A DNA stretch of 64,000 bases from Methylococcus sp. Mc7. Its GTDB lineage: Bacteria > Pseudomonadota > Gammaproteobacteria > Methylococcales > Methylococcaceae. The notes beneath the pieces are model-generated. The model made no database searches and was not told the origin of the DNA. It saw nothing but the letters and a program-made list of their open reading frames with translations. The position numbers and the translations under genes are program-made. This document shows positions 44,116 through 56,126 of the stretch, piece after piece; the first letter of the stretch is position 1, and each line of letters opens with the position of its first letter. Location of the stretch: contig NZ_CP079095.1 of NCBI RefSeq assembly GCF_019285515.1, positions 3,442,501 through 3,506,500 on the forward strand. Reading direction: 5' to 3'.

Positions 44116-45883
44116 GTGGCGCGATTCCACGCTTGGTGAAGTGACTGATTTCTTGTCGGGCGGCACCCCATCAAAGAGCAGAGCCGACTACTGGAACGGC
44201 TCAATCCCTTGGGTATCTGCAAAAGATATGAAGCAGTTCCGGCTCGAAGATTCAGAAGACCACGTTACTGAAGCTGGTGCTTCGAACGGTACGAGACTCG
44301 CTCCTGCTGGCTCGGTATTGCTCCTAGTTCGCGGCATGACCCTGCTCAACGACCTGCCAATTTGCGTTATCAATAAGCCCATGACGTTCAATCAAGACGT
44401 CAAGGCGCTTCGACTAAACACGCATGTCACTGATGACTTCCTTCCATATCTATTGCTCGGGAACAAAGATAGGCTTCTCTCCCGAGTCGATCTCGCGGGC
44501 CACGGCACAGGCCGTCTGAATAGCGACGAACTTAAGGCTCTCGAAATTGGGCTGCCACCCAAGCCCGAACAACGCGCCATCGCCCACATCCTCGGCACGC
44601 TGGACGACAAGATCGAACTCAACCGCCGCCGCAACCAGACCCTGGAGGCCATGGCCCGCGCCCTGTTCAAGGACTGGTTCGTCGACTTCGGCCCCGTCCG
44701 CGCCAGAATGCAGCTCCCCTCTCCCTCCGGGAGAGGGGTAGGGGGTGAGGGAGCCGCGCCCAACCCCCGCATCAAACTTCCACTCCCGCCCCCCCTGCTG
44801 GACAACGCCCGCGCCTTGCGCAAACATGCCACCGATGCGGAAACCCTGCTGTGGCGGCTATTGCGCAACCAGCAACTCGCCGGCGCCAAGTTCCGCCGCC
44901 AGCATTCGCTGCCGCCCTACATCCTCGACTTCTACTGCCACGCACTGAAACTGGCCGTCGAGCTGGACGGGGGGCAACACAACAGCGCCGAAGGCCAGCA
45001 GCGCGATGCGCGGCGCAGCGCCTATCTCGAAGAACGCGGCATCCGGGTTCTGCGTTTCTGGAACAACGACGTATTGCGCGAGACCGAGGCGGTTTTGGAG
45101 GCGATTTATCAGGCCGTGCAGGAGCGGCAGGGCGTGTTTCCCTCACCCCCAGCCCCTCTCCCGGGGGGAGAGGGGAGCCCGATGCCCTTCTCACTTGCGG
45201 AGAACGCTCTGGATGAGCGGGCCTGCCTTCCCGCCGACCTCTGGCAACTCTTCCCCGACCGCCTCGACGACGAAGGCAAGCCGGAGGGGTGGAGTAAACG
45301 GCCGCTCGATGAGATCGCAGACTTTCTCAATGGCCTTGCTCTGCAAAAGTTCCCGGCGACCGATCCTGACGACAGGCTCCCGGTGACCAAGATCGCCGAG
45401 CTTCGCAACGGCGTTAGCGCCAAGAGCGATCGCGCATCGCGTGAGGTGCCGGCCAAGTACATCATCAAGGACGGCGATTTCCTTTTCTCGTGGTCGGGCA
45501 GCTTGCTGGCGAAATTCTGGACCGAGGGTGAAGGAGCGCTCAACCAGCACCTGTTCAAAGTCACTTCCGAGAGCTACCCCATGTGGTTTGTCAGCCATTG
45601 GGTGCATCACCACCTCGAAGCGTTTCAAGCCATCGCAGCCTCAAAGGCCACGACCATGGGCCATATCCAGCGTGGTCATCTCGAGGCGGCGATGACGCTT
45701 TGCCCACCAGACGATGTATTGGAGAGACTTGGCGTCGTGATGGCGCCCCTTGTCGAGCAATCGATTCACAACGAACTCGAATCCCGCACCCTCGCCCAAC
45801 TCCGCAACACCCTGCTGCCCAAACTGATCTCCGGCGAACTGCGCATTGCCGATGCCGAAGAATTCCTAGAGCGCATCGCATGA
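44105..45883 (+). CDS. hsdS: Type I restriction-modification specificity subunit HsdS with inserted DUF559 domain
   Basis: 592 aa, against about 430-450 for a normal HsdS, in one intact frame. The first target-recognition domain runs from WRDSTLGEVTDFLSGGTPSK to the conserved helical spacer (KPEQRAIAHILGTLDDKIELNRRRNQTLEAMARALFKDWFVDFGPV, quoted in pieces). The second target domain starts at LWQLFPDRLDDEGKPEGWSKRPLDEIADF and ends with RNTLLPKLISGELRI. Residues about 204-357 are an insertion: a palindrome-encoded linker, a DUF559 endonuclease-like domain (FRRQHSLPPYILDFYC, LAVELDGGQH) and another palindrome. It lies at the joint between the central spacer and the second half, a site likely to tolerate extra sequence. 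The ATG at 44105 overlaps the previous gene. Confidence 0.9.
   Translation: MGGEWRDSTLGEVTDFLSGGTPSKSRADYWNGSIPWVSAKDMKQFRLEDSEDHVTEAGASNGTRLAPAGSVLLLVRGMTLLNDLPICVINKPMTFNQDVKALRLNTHVTDDFLPYLLLGNKDRLLSRVDLAGHGTGRLNSDELKALEIGLPPKPEQRAIAHILGTLDDKIELNRRRNQTLEAMARALFKDWFVDFGPVRARMQLPSPSGRGVGGEGAAPNPRIKLPLPPPLLDNARALRKHATDAETLLWRLLRNQQLAGAKFRRQHSLPPYILDFYCHALKLAVELDGGQHNSAEGQQRDARRSAYLEERGIRVLRFWNNDVLRETEAVLEAIYQAVQERQGVFPSPPAPLPGGEGSPMPFSLAENALDERACLPADLWQLFPDRLDDEGKPEGWSKRPLDEIADFLNGLALQKFPATDPDDRLPVTKIAELRNGVSAKSDRASREVPAKYIIKDGDFLFSWSGSLLAKFWTEGEGALNQHLFKVTSESYPMWFVSHWVHHHLEAFQAIAASKATTMGHIQRGHLEAAMTLCPPDDVLERLGVVMAPLVEQSIHNELESRTLAQLRNTLLPKLISGELRIADAEEFLERIA
44716..44751. repeat. Hsd-locus palindrome copy e (left of DUF559 module 2)
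   Basis: CCCCTCTCCC-TCC-GGGAGAGGGG hairpin followed by GGGGGTGAGGG. Translated [13 protein letters not shown] in hsdS. Confidence 0.88.
45140..45175. repeat. Hsd-locus palindrome copy f (right of DUF559 module 2)
   Basis: CCCTCACCCCC arm followed by CCCCTCTCCC-GGG-GGGAGAGGGG. Translated [15 protein letters not shown] in hsdS, in frame into the second target-recognition half. Confidence 0.88.
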
Positions 45884-47592
45884 AGTTGGCGCGCATCTCC
45901 ATACACAACTTCCGAGGCATCATCGACGCCTCGATGGCATTCCATCCCTATGCGCTGGGAGCAGGCGCGAACAATTCAGGCAAGAGCACCATCATCGACT
46001 GCATCCGGGCCTTCTATGAGAAGGACGGTTTCAAGTTCAAAAAGGAGGCCGATTTCCCACTCAAAGGGGCGGTTGACCAGGAGTCATGGGCAGAGCTGAC
46101 GTTTTCGCTCACCGACGAAGAGCATGACTCCCTGAAGGATGAATACAAGACCGCTGAAAAGGTGCTAAAGGTCAGGAAGTACTTTCAGACTGGCGAAAAG
46201 CTCCACGACGGAAAGGGTGCCGCCGGGTCAATTCTTGGCTACAAGACTGATGGCACCCTGTCGAACGAACCTTTCTACGGCGCGAAGAATGTCCAGAGCG
46301 GCAAGTTCGGCGATCTGATCTATATCCCGGCCATCAGCAAGGTTGATGAACACACGAAGCTCAGCGGCCCGTCGGCCCTGCGCGATCTGATCACCAATAT
46401 TATGTCGGATGTGGTGGAAGGGAGCGACGCCTACAGGGCGTTGACCGATAGCGTAACCACTTTTGCCGACAGCGTTCGTGCCATCGAGACCGAGGATAAA
46501 CGCTCGCTGTCGAATTTCGAGAATGACCTAAACGCACTGCTTGCCCCGTGGCAGACGAACTTCAATCTCAAGTTCACGGCGCCATCCACGGCGGAAATCA
46601 TCAAGTCCATGCTCGGGTGGGACATCCGGGACAATCATCACGAGAAGCCGCAAGGTGTCGAGTACTTCGGCTCCGGCTTCCAGCGACACTTCATCTATTC
46701 GCTGATTCAACTTGGCGCGAAGTACGTGCCACAGAAGGTTTCGAAGAAGGCAAAAGACTTCGCGCCCTCATTGAACCTGGTGCTTTTCGAAGAGCCAGAG
46801 GCTTTCCTGCACCCGCCGCAACAGGAGGATTTGGCCCGTAACCTGATCACGGTCAGCGAGGCTGTCGACTGGCAAATTGTCTGCTCCACCCACTCCGCGC
46901 ACTTCGTGAGCAGGAATGCCGTGCGAATTCCAGCCATCATTCGGGCGCGACGGGCAGACGGGGTCGTATCCACCTTCCAGATCGACGAGGCGCAATGGAA
47001 CAACATCGTTGATGCCAACCACGCCATTCAGCAGGTTGCAGCCAAGTACCCAAGGGTACAGCAAACCATGCAGGCTGATGACCTCAAGCCTGAAATGGAG
47101 TCGGTGAAGTACTTCTTGTGGCTCAATCCAGATCGCGCCGGAATGCTGTTTGCACAACATGTACTGCTCGTCGAAGGACCCAGCGAGACTGCATTGATCA
47201 ACCGCTTGTTGGACGATGGCAGAATCGCTTTACCTCAAGGAACCTATGTCCTCGACTGTCTCGGCAAGTACAACATACACCGCTTCATGAATCTGCTAAG
47301 TAGCCTCGGCGTGGTTCATGCGGTGCTGCACGATGACGACAACAGTGCGAACGAGCACCAGGAACTCAATCAGCTGGTGGCGGATTCGAAGAACGCGGAC
47401 TTTACGCATTCGGTCATCACGATACCGAAGGATCTCGAAGATTACCTCGGTGTGGCGCCGCCGGGCTCCAGCCACAGAAAGCCCCAGCATCTGCTGTATT
47501 GCTACGCCACCAATCAAATTGACAATGCAAAGCTGGGTGGATTCTGCGAGCTGGTGCAATCCTGCTTCGCAATGAAGGAAGACAAACCATGA
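45880..47592 (+). CDS. OLD-family ATP-dependent endonuclease (AAA ATPase with TOPRIM)
   Basis: A 570-aa protein beginning MKLARISIHNFRGIIDASMAF, the SMC/RecF-type start. Walker A is GANNSGKSTI near residue 32; Walker B LVLFEEPEAFLHP and the following signature-like STHSAHF lie near 310-350. The C-terminal TOPRIM nuclease domain has VLLVEGPSETALINRLL and the acidic DDDN cluster (HAVLHDDDNSANEH). OLD nucleases act in phage defence (Gabija- and retron-associated versions included). The ATG overlaps the hsdS stop by 4 bp (ATGA), so it is coupled to the hsd operon. I do not assign it to a named system. Confidence 0.87.
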   Translation: MKLARISIHNFRGIIDASMAFHPYALGAGANNSGKSTIIDCIRAFYEKDGFKFKKEADFPLKGAVDQESWAELTFSLTDEEHDSLKDEYKTAEKVLKVRKYFQTGEKLHDGKGAAGSILGYKTDGTLSNEPFYGAKNVQSGKFGDLIYIPAISKVDEHTKLSGPSALRDLITNIMSDVVEGSDAYRALTDSVTTFADSVRAIETEDKRSLSNFENDLNALLAPWQTNFNLKFTAPSTAEIIKSMLGWDIRDNHHEKPQGVEYFGSGFQRHFIYSLIQLGAKYVPQKVSKKAKDFAPSLNLVLFEEPEAFLHPPQQEDLARNLITVSEAVDWQIVCSTHSAHFVSRNAVRIPAIIRARRADGVVSTFQIDEAQWNNIVDANHAIQQVAAKYPRVQQTMQADDLKPEMESVKYFLWLNPDRAGMLFAQHVLLVEGPSETALINRLLDDGRIALPQGTYVLDCLGKYNIHRFMNLLSSLGVVHAVLHDDDNSANEHQELNQLVADSKNADFTHSVITIPKDLEDYLGVAPPGSSHRKPQHLLYCYATNQIDNAKLGGFCELVQSCFAMKEDKP

Positions 47593-47693
47593 CCCGCATC
47601 CCCGTCAACCCCGAGCTGCTGACCTGGGCGCGCGAGCGCGCCGGGCTGGAGGGCGAAGCACACAAATCCGGGGTCGCCCGTCATGCGAGGTAA
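47589..47693 (+). pseudogene. Truncated XRE-ImmA/IrrE-type N-terminal fragment
   Basis: A 34-codon ORF starting MTRIPVNPELLTWARERAGL, which matches the N-terminus of XRE-HTH proteins fused to an ImmA/IrrE metallopeptidase (antitoxin-like partners). It breaks after about 20 residues and ends at TAA 47691, overlapping the Fic start. It overlaps the OLD-nuclease stop by 4 bp. The bulk of the gene has been lost, presumably when the Fic gene arrived. Confidence 0.6.
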
Positions 47694-48813
47694 TGCTATG
47701 CAGCCCTATGTCCCCGACACATTGCCGCTGACCGATCTGAATTACCGCCTGCTGCTGCCTCTGGTGGGGCAGGCCAACGCCGCGCTGGCCCGGTATGACG
47801 GGCTGCTGCAGGGCATCCCGAATCCGGCGGTGATGCTCTCGCCGCTGACGACGCAAGAAGCAGTGCTGTCCTCGAAGATCGAGGGCACCCAGGCCACCGT
47901 GGATGAGGTGCTCGAACAGGAGGCGGGGCTGATCAAGGAGGGCGAGAAGTACAAGGACATTCAGGAGATTTCCAATTACCGGCTGGCGCTGTTCAAGGCC
48001 AGGGAATATCTGGAGGTTTACCCGATTCGCCTGGGATTCGTGCGCGAGCTGCACCGCATCCTGATGAACAGCGTGCGCGGCGAAGAGAAGAACCCCGGCG
48101 ATTTCCGGCGCGACCAGAACTGGATCGGCCGGCAGGGCTGCCCGATCGAGCAGGCCAGTTTCGTGCCCCCCAACCCCGTTCAACTGCCGGATTTCATGCA
48201 GGCATGGGAACGGTATCTGGACAGCGACGATGTGGACTTTTTGATCCAGACGGCGGTGGTCCACGCGCAATTCGAGTTACTGCACCCATTCAAGGATGGC
48301 AACGGTCGTATCGGACGCATTCTGATTCCACTGTTCCTGTACCAGAAGCGAGCGCTGTCGCAGCCGATGTTCTACCTGTCGGAGTATCTGGAGAGTCATC
48401 GCGACGAGTACTACGAGCGCCTCAAGGCGATTTCAGCCGAGAAGGACTGGGATGGCTGGATTGCTTTCTTCCTGCGCGCCACCATTGAGCAGGCGGGGCA
48501 GAACACAAGGCGGGTCGAGGCGATCAAGGCGCTCTACGACGAGATGAAGATCGCCATTCAGGAAACCACCCATTCCCAATATTCGGTGCACTTGCTCGAT
48601 GCCATTTTCAGCAAGCCCATCTTCCGCACCTCGGATCTGGCGCAAAAGTTGGCGGCGGACTACGGCATCCACGAGAAAACCGCCCCGGCGCTGCTGCGGC
48701 AGCTGAAGGCAGCAGGCATCCTGCGGGAGTTGCAGGCCGGTAGCGGCCGCCGTGCGGCGACCCTGTGCTTTCCCCGGCTGATCAACCTGGCGGAAGGTCG
48801 CGAGGTGCTATGA
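47683..48813 (+). CDS. Fic-domain protein (AMPylase/adenylyltransferase family)
   Basis: A 376-aa Fic protein (or 371 from ATG 47698, MQPYVPD). The Fic catalytic motif is HPFKDGNGRIGR (HPFxxGNGRxxR) near residues 201-212, so the active-site His is intact. An N-terminal inhibitory helix with the (S/T)xxxE(G/N) motif is present: SSKIEGTQATVDEVL. This is a class II, self-inhibited Fic layout. The C-terminal winged-helix-like region (FRTSDLAQKLAADYGIHEKTA) suggests DNA or protein binding. Fic enzymes modify target proteins with AMP or other nucleotides; targets are unknown. It sits between the OLD nuclease and hsdR. Confidence 0.92.
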   Translation: MRGNAMQPYVPDTLPLTDLNYRLLLPLVGQANAALARYDGLLQGIPNPAVMLSPLTTQEAVLSSKIEGTQATVDEVLEQEAGLIKEGEKYKDIQEISNYRLALFKAREYLEVYPIRLGFVRELHRILMNSVRGEEKNPGDFRRDQNWIGRQGCPIEQASFVPPNPVQLPDFMQAWERYLDSDDVDFLIQTAVVHAQFELLHPFKDGNGRIGRILIPLFLYQKRALSQPMFYLSEYLESHRDEYYERLKAISAEKDWDGWIAFFLRATIEQAGQNTRRVEAIKALYDEMKIAIQETTHSQYSVHLLDAIFSKPIFRTSDLAQKLAADYGIHEKTAPALLRQLKAAGILRELQAGSGRRAATLCFPRLINLAEGREVL

Positions 48814-49087
48814 CCTTTCTGCGGAGCGGCTGGACTCCTCAAGCACATTTGCGGAGCGTATGCGTAGAAATAGGCTCCGCAATCTTGGTAGCGGCGTCGG
48901 GCAACTCCGCTAAGCGCGCTGTCTGCCCTTCCGGGCAGGAGCCTTATTTAATCCCGTGCCCGGAAAACGCCATGCCTACTTCTAAACATTCATTGAAATC
49001 AGTGACTTGCTTATTAAAGCCTGTCCCGGCTTCTGTGGCATGCCACGACCAGGGGCATGGCAGCCACCCCCTGCGGGAGCGACCCTG

Positions 49088-52304
<3,217 letters not shown>

Positions 52305-52325
52305 AAATTGCGTCGGGTGCGACCG

Positions 52326-54773
52326 ATGAAACTGAAGGCGATCTGGGGTGAATTCCCGGGATGGCGCCGGTGTCTGACGGTCGCCTTGGCTGTGCTGGCG
52401 GTCGCCGGCTGTATCGAGGCTTACCGCACCGATTACGACTCACGCTACGGTCCGCCCGCCCCACGGGAGCGGCGCCTGAGCGAGGCGGCTCATCTGGCGC
52501 AGCTCGTCGCCGGCAAGGTGTCCTATGCCCGCGATGTCCAGCCTATCCTCGATTCGCGCTGTGTCGTCTGTCACGGCTGTTACGACGCGCCCTGCCAGTT
52601 GAAGCTGGAGTCGTTCGAGGGCCTGGAACGCGGCGGCAGCAAGACCCCGGTGTACGACACCACCCGCATCCAGCCCGCTCCGCCGACGCGTTTGTTCATC
52701 GATGCCGACGGCGTTCAGGCCTGGCGCTCCAAGGGTTTCTTCCCGGTACTGAACGAACGGCGCGATTCGTCCGAGGCGAACCTGCTGGGCTCCTTGCTGT
52801 ATCGGATGCTCGAGTTGAAGAAAGAGCATCCCCTGCCCACTTCGAGCGTGTTGCCCGACACTTTCGACTTCGGTCTCGACCGCAAGCTGAACTGCCCCGC
52901 CATCGAAGAGTTCGACGATTTCGCGGACGATCACCCCGAATGGGGCATGCCTTACGGGTTCCCCGGCCTGAGCGGGCGCGAGCACGATACCTTGGTAAGC
53001 TGGCTGCGCCAGGGCGGGTTCGTGCCGCCTCCCGATCCCGTGTCGCCCGAGGCCGGGTCGGCCGTGGCGCGCTGGGAGGCGTTCCTCAACGGCTCCAGCC
53101 CGAAGGAGCGGCTGTTCGCCCGTTACGTTTACGAGCATCTCTTCATCGGCAACCTGCATTTCCGCGGATTGGCGCCCCGCGAATTCTTCCGGCTGGTGCG
53201 CTCCCGCACGCCGCCCGGCGAGCCGATCCGGGAAATCGCGACGACCCGGCCGTACGACAGCCCGGGACCGGGAGAATTCTATTACCGCCTGCGGCCGGTG
53301 CGGCAGAGCATCGTCGACAAGATCCACATGGTCTACGAACTCGACGACGTCCGGATGCGCCGTTACCGGGAGCTGTTTCTGGAACCCGAGTACACGGTCG
53401 ACCGGCTGCCGGGTTATGCCGCCGCCGACGCCGCCAACCCGTTCAAGACCTACGTCGCCATTCCTCCCAGGTCGCGCTACCGGTTCCTGCTCGACGACGC
53501 CCATTTCTTCTTTTCCGGTTTCATGAAGGGGCCGGTCTGCCGGGGACAAGCCGCGCTCAACGTGATCCGGGACCGTTTTTGGGTCGCTTTCACCGATCCG
53601 GATGCCGATCCCGTCAGCAACGACGCTCAATTCCTGGCGAACCAGGCGGAGCGCCTGCGGCTGCCGGCCGAGAAGGAAAATTCGCCCGGGATCGGCGACA
53701 TCTGGTACACCTACCGGGCGCTGGAAGAGGACTATCAGGCGGCCAAGGCGGGCTGGCTGCGGATCCACGGCGATCGCGGCGGCATCGCGCTGCGCGACCT
53801 CTGGGACGGCGAAGGCAACAACCGCGATGCCTTGCTGACGGTGTTCCGCCATTTCGACAGCGCTTCGGTCGAGCGGGGGCTGGTCGGAGATACTCCGCTG
53901 ACCGCCTGGGTCGTCGACTACCCCTTGCTGGAACGGATTCATTATCTGCTGGTTGCAGGCTTCGACGTGTTCGGCAATGTCGGCCACCAGTTGGCGACCC
54001 GCTTGTACATGGATTTCATGCGTATGGAGGCGGAAAACAATTTTCTGCGGTTCCTGCCGTCGACCATGAGGCAGGCCGAACGCGCCGGTTGGTACAAAGG
54101 CATTGGAGGGGGAGTCAACAACCTTTGGCAGAATCCGGTTTGGGGGCTGGACGGTGAGACGGTCATCGGTTACCGGCCCAAGAAGGAATTTTTCGATCTG
54201 GTCCGGGCCCGCTTCGGCGAGGCGGCAGGTCATCCCGACCCGTTCACCGGCTGCGGCGCCGCGGGATGCGGGGACGGCGGTACGCCGACGGTTCCGCCGG
54301 CGCAGGCATCCGTGGAGCGCGAACTGCGGCGCCTGGCGTATGCCAAGGGCGGCGGGATCGCCTTTCTTCCCGAGCTGTCCTATCTGCGCATCCGGACGGG
54401 GACCGGCGGGGCGGAAGACGGCTGGATCTACAGCCTGGTCAAGAACACCGCGCTCGAAAATGTGTCGATGCTGTTCCTCGAAGAATTGAGGCGGACGCCG
54501 GCGGAAGACACACTGACGCTGGTCCGCGGCGTCGTCGGAAGCTATCCGAATTTCTTTTTCGACTTGGACGAAGCCGAGGCCGGCGAATTCGTGGATGCCA
54601 TCCTGAGCCTGGACAGCCCGAAAGCGTTCGGTCCGAAGCTGGCTGAACGCTTCGGCGTCCACCGCGGGAACCCCGGATTCTGGAAGATATCGGACTGGTT
54701 CAACCGGCAGCACCTCGAGGCGAACCCCGTCACGGCGGGCTGGCTGGATCTGAGCCGTTACGACAATTTGTGA
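52326..54773 (+). CDS. cti: Cis-trans fatty acid isomerase (Cti)
   Basis: A 815-aa periplasmic heme protein that converts cis- to trans-unsaturated fatty acids in membrane lipids, a rapid response to solvents and heat in Pseudomonas and relatives. The N-terminal hydrophobic stretch ends in VAGC (lipoprotein-like). The heme c motif is CVVCH near residue 79 within SRCVVCHGCYDAPCQLKL, the Cti hallmark. The rest has the family-typical order with LYMDFMRMEAENNFLRFLP. The ATG at 52326 was chosen for its signal; an in-frame ATG at 52308 is possible. Convergent with tilS, overlapping by 16 bp. Confidence 0.9.
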   Translation: MKLKAIWGEFPGWRRCLTVALAVLAVAGCIEAYRTDYDSRYGPPAPRERRLSEAAHLAQLVAGKVSYARDVQPILDSRCVVCHGCYDAPCQLKLESFEGLERGGSKTPVYDTTRIQPAPPTRLFIDADGVQAWRSKGFFPVLNERRDSSEANLLGSLLYRMLELKKEHPLPTSSVLPDTFDFGLDRKLNCPAIEEFDDFADDHPEWGMPYGFPGLSGREHDTLVSWLRQGGFVPPPDPVSPEAGSAVARWEAFLNGSSPKERLFARYVYEHLFIGNLHFRGLAPREFFRLVRSRTPPGEPIREIATTRPYDSPGPGEFYYRLRPVRQSIVDKIHMVYELDDVRMRRYRELFLEPEYTVDRLPGYAAADAANPFKTYVAIPPRSRYRFLLDDAHFFFSGFMKGPVCRGQAALNVIRDRFWVAFTDPDADPVSNDAQFLANQAERLRLPAEKENSPGIGDIWYTYRALEEDYQAAKAGWLRIHGDRGGIALRDLWDGEGNNRDALLTVFRHFDSASVERGLVGDTPLTAWVVDYPLLERIHYLLVAGFDVFGNVGHQLATRLYMDFMRMEAENNFLRFLPSTMRQAERAGWYKGIGGGVNNLWQNPVWGLDGETVIGYRPKKEFFDLVRARFGEAAGHPDPFTGCGAAGCGDGGTPTVPPAQASVERELRRLAYAKGGGIAFLPELSYLRIRTGTGGAEDGWIYSLVKNTALENVSMLFLEELRRTPAEDTLTLVRGVVGSYPNFFFDLDEAEAGEFVDAILSLDSPKAFGPKLAERFGVHRGNPGFWKISDWFNRQHLEANPVTAGWLDLSRYDNL

Positions 54774-56098
54774 GCGTTTTTCGGGTTCCAGCGGACGACG
54801 ACGTTGGCCTGTGCCGGGGGACCTGCGAATTCGGAAGCCAGCCACCGGCTGCCGCCGATCGCGGCGATCCTGCCGTCGATGCAGACGATGGGCTGGCGGT
54901 TTCTCAGCCACGGCGGCAGCCCCGCCTCCTGGAACAGTTTCTTGAGTTCGCGGTGTCCCTTGCGGCCCGCCGGTTCGATCCTGTCGCCATCCCGCCGGTA
55001 ACGCACGGTGATGCGCCCGCTCCGCCATTTGTCCGGATCGATGCCGGGGCCACGTTCCAGCGCAGCATCGAGGCTGCCATTGCCGGCCAGCATGAGTGGC
55101 GTCTCTCCGTTCCAGATGGCCGTCCAGGAGGCGTCGAAATCCGCCGCGGGAAGAACCAGATAAAGGCGGTGACGGTAGCGCCGCACCTCTCCGTCGGCCC
55201 AGGCGATCGTCGGCGAATGCCCGCCGGCCGTTTCGACGATTTCCCTACGAACCCGCTCCAGCAGCTTCGCCGGGGGCGCGCGCAGACCCCGGTTCCGTAT
55301 CCAGCGGCGCAGCAGGAGCCGTTGTTCGTCCGGCTGGAGTCTCTGCACCGCATCGAGGTCGAGGCTGCACGAATCGTCCGCGGCCGTCGCGGCGGCCGTC
55401 ATGGCGTCGGCATGCTTGTCCAGGAGTTCGACGGCTTCGGCACAGTGTCCGGCGCTGCGGGACAGATTGGCCGCGACTGCCGGCCAGCGGTCGGCGAGCC
55501 GCGGCATGATCCGTCGACGGATGAAATTGCGATCATAGCGCTCGTCGCGGTTGCTGGGGTCTTCGATCCAGCGCAGGCCCCTGTCTCGCGCATACGCCAG
55601 AATTTCCCGGCGGCTGAAGCGGAGGAGGGGACGGTGCAGGATGCCCGGACCGAAAGGTGCGGCGTTCGGCATTGCGGCAAGGCCTGCCAGCCCCGCGCCA
55701 CGCAGCAGTTGAAGCAGCAGCGTTTCGGCCTGGTCGTCGAGATGTTGTGCCGTCACGAGGATCTCCCCCGGATTCAGCAAGGCTTCGAGGGCCAGGTAGC
55801 GGGCGGTACGCGCCGCCGCTTCGGGACTCTCGCCGGGCTTGGGGCGAGCGTCGACCCGGAGGATGTCCAAAGCGATGCCGTACTCGTCGGCGACCGCCGC
55901 ACAGTGCCGGGACCAGGCGTCGGCTTCTGGCAGGAGGCCGTGGTGAATGTGGACGGCGCGCAGATCGATGGCGGAGAGGGGGCGAACTTCCTGCATCAGA
56001 TCGAGCAGGACGGCGGAGTCAAGCCCACCGCTGAAAGCTACCCGGTAGGTCGCGCCGGGGTGGAGGCCGGCGCGGAAACTGTCGAGGCTCAATCTCAC
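54758..56098 (-). CDS. tilS: tRNA(Ile)-lysidine synthase TilS
   Basis: A 446-aa enzyme that makes lysidine34 in tRNA-Ile(CAU), letting it read AUA. The PP-loop ATP-binding motif is VAFSGGLDSAVLL (SGGxDS) and a further HHGLLPEADAWSRHC matches the family. A TilS substrate-binding and C-terminal domain follow. The start is GTG at 56098 (the frame extends further but without similarity). It overlaps cti by 16 bp at its 3' end and lies 28 bp after accA. Confidence 0.92.
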   Translation of the reverse strand: MRLSLDSFRAGLHPGATYRVAFSGGLDSAVLLDLMQEVRPLSAIDLRAVHIHHGLLPEADAWSRHCAAVADEYGIALDILRVDARPKPGESPEAAARTARYLALEALLNPGEILVTAQHLDDQAETLLLQLLRGAGLAGLAAMPNAAPFGPGILHRPLLRFSRREILAYARDRGLRWIEDPSNRDERYDRNFIRRRIMPRLADRWPAVAANLSRSAGHCAEAVELLDKHADAMTAAATAADDSCSLDLDAVQRLQPDEQRLLLRRWIRNRGLRAPPAKLLERVRREIVETAGGHSPTIAWADGEVRRYRHRLYLVLPAADFDASWTAIWNGETPLMLAGNGSLDAALERGPGIDPDKWRSGRITVRYRRDGDRIEPAGRKGHRELKKLFQEAGLPPWLRNRQPIVCIDGRIAAIGGSRWLASEFAGPPAQANVVVRWNPKNAHKLS

Positions 56099-56126
56099 CG
56101 GATTCGCCCCGTACCGGCGGGTCTCC

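Larger units (their letters stand above)
44716..45175 (+). other. DUF559 endonuclease module 2, inside hsdS, bracketed by palindromes
   Basis: Palindromes at 44716-44751 and 45140-45175 bracket a DUF559 domain fused in frame in HsdS: ARALRKHATDAETLLWRLLRNQQ, AKFRRQHSLPPYILDFYC and LAVELDGGQHN. The domain is a diverged relative of module 1 (shared FRRQH, DFYC, ELDG). Unlike module 1, both palindromes face the other way: their GTGAGGG and CCCTCAC arms point inward. The coding sense is the same as the host gene in both. Confidence 0.85.

Noticed and set aside
48814-49087. A possible small gene between fic and hsdR
   Set aside because: Open frames there have no similarity and no ribosome-binding site I could identify.
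52440-55028. An 862-codon open frame antisense to cti and running into tilS
   Set aside because: It overlaps two well-supported genes, has no family similarity and a biased composition typical of antisense frames in GC-rich DNA.
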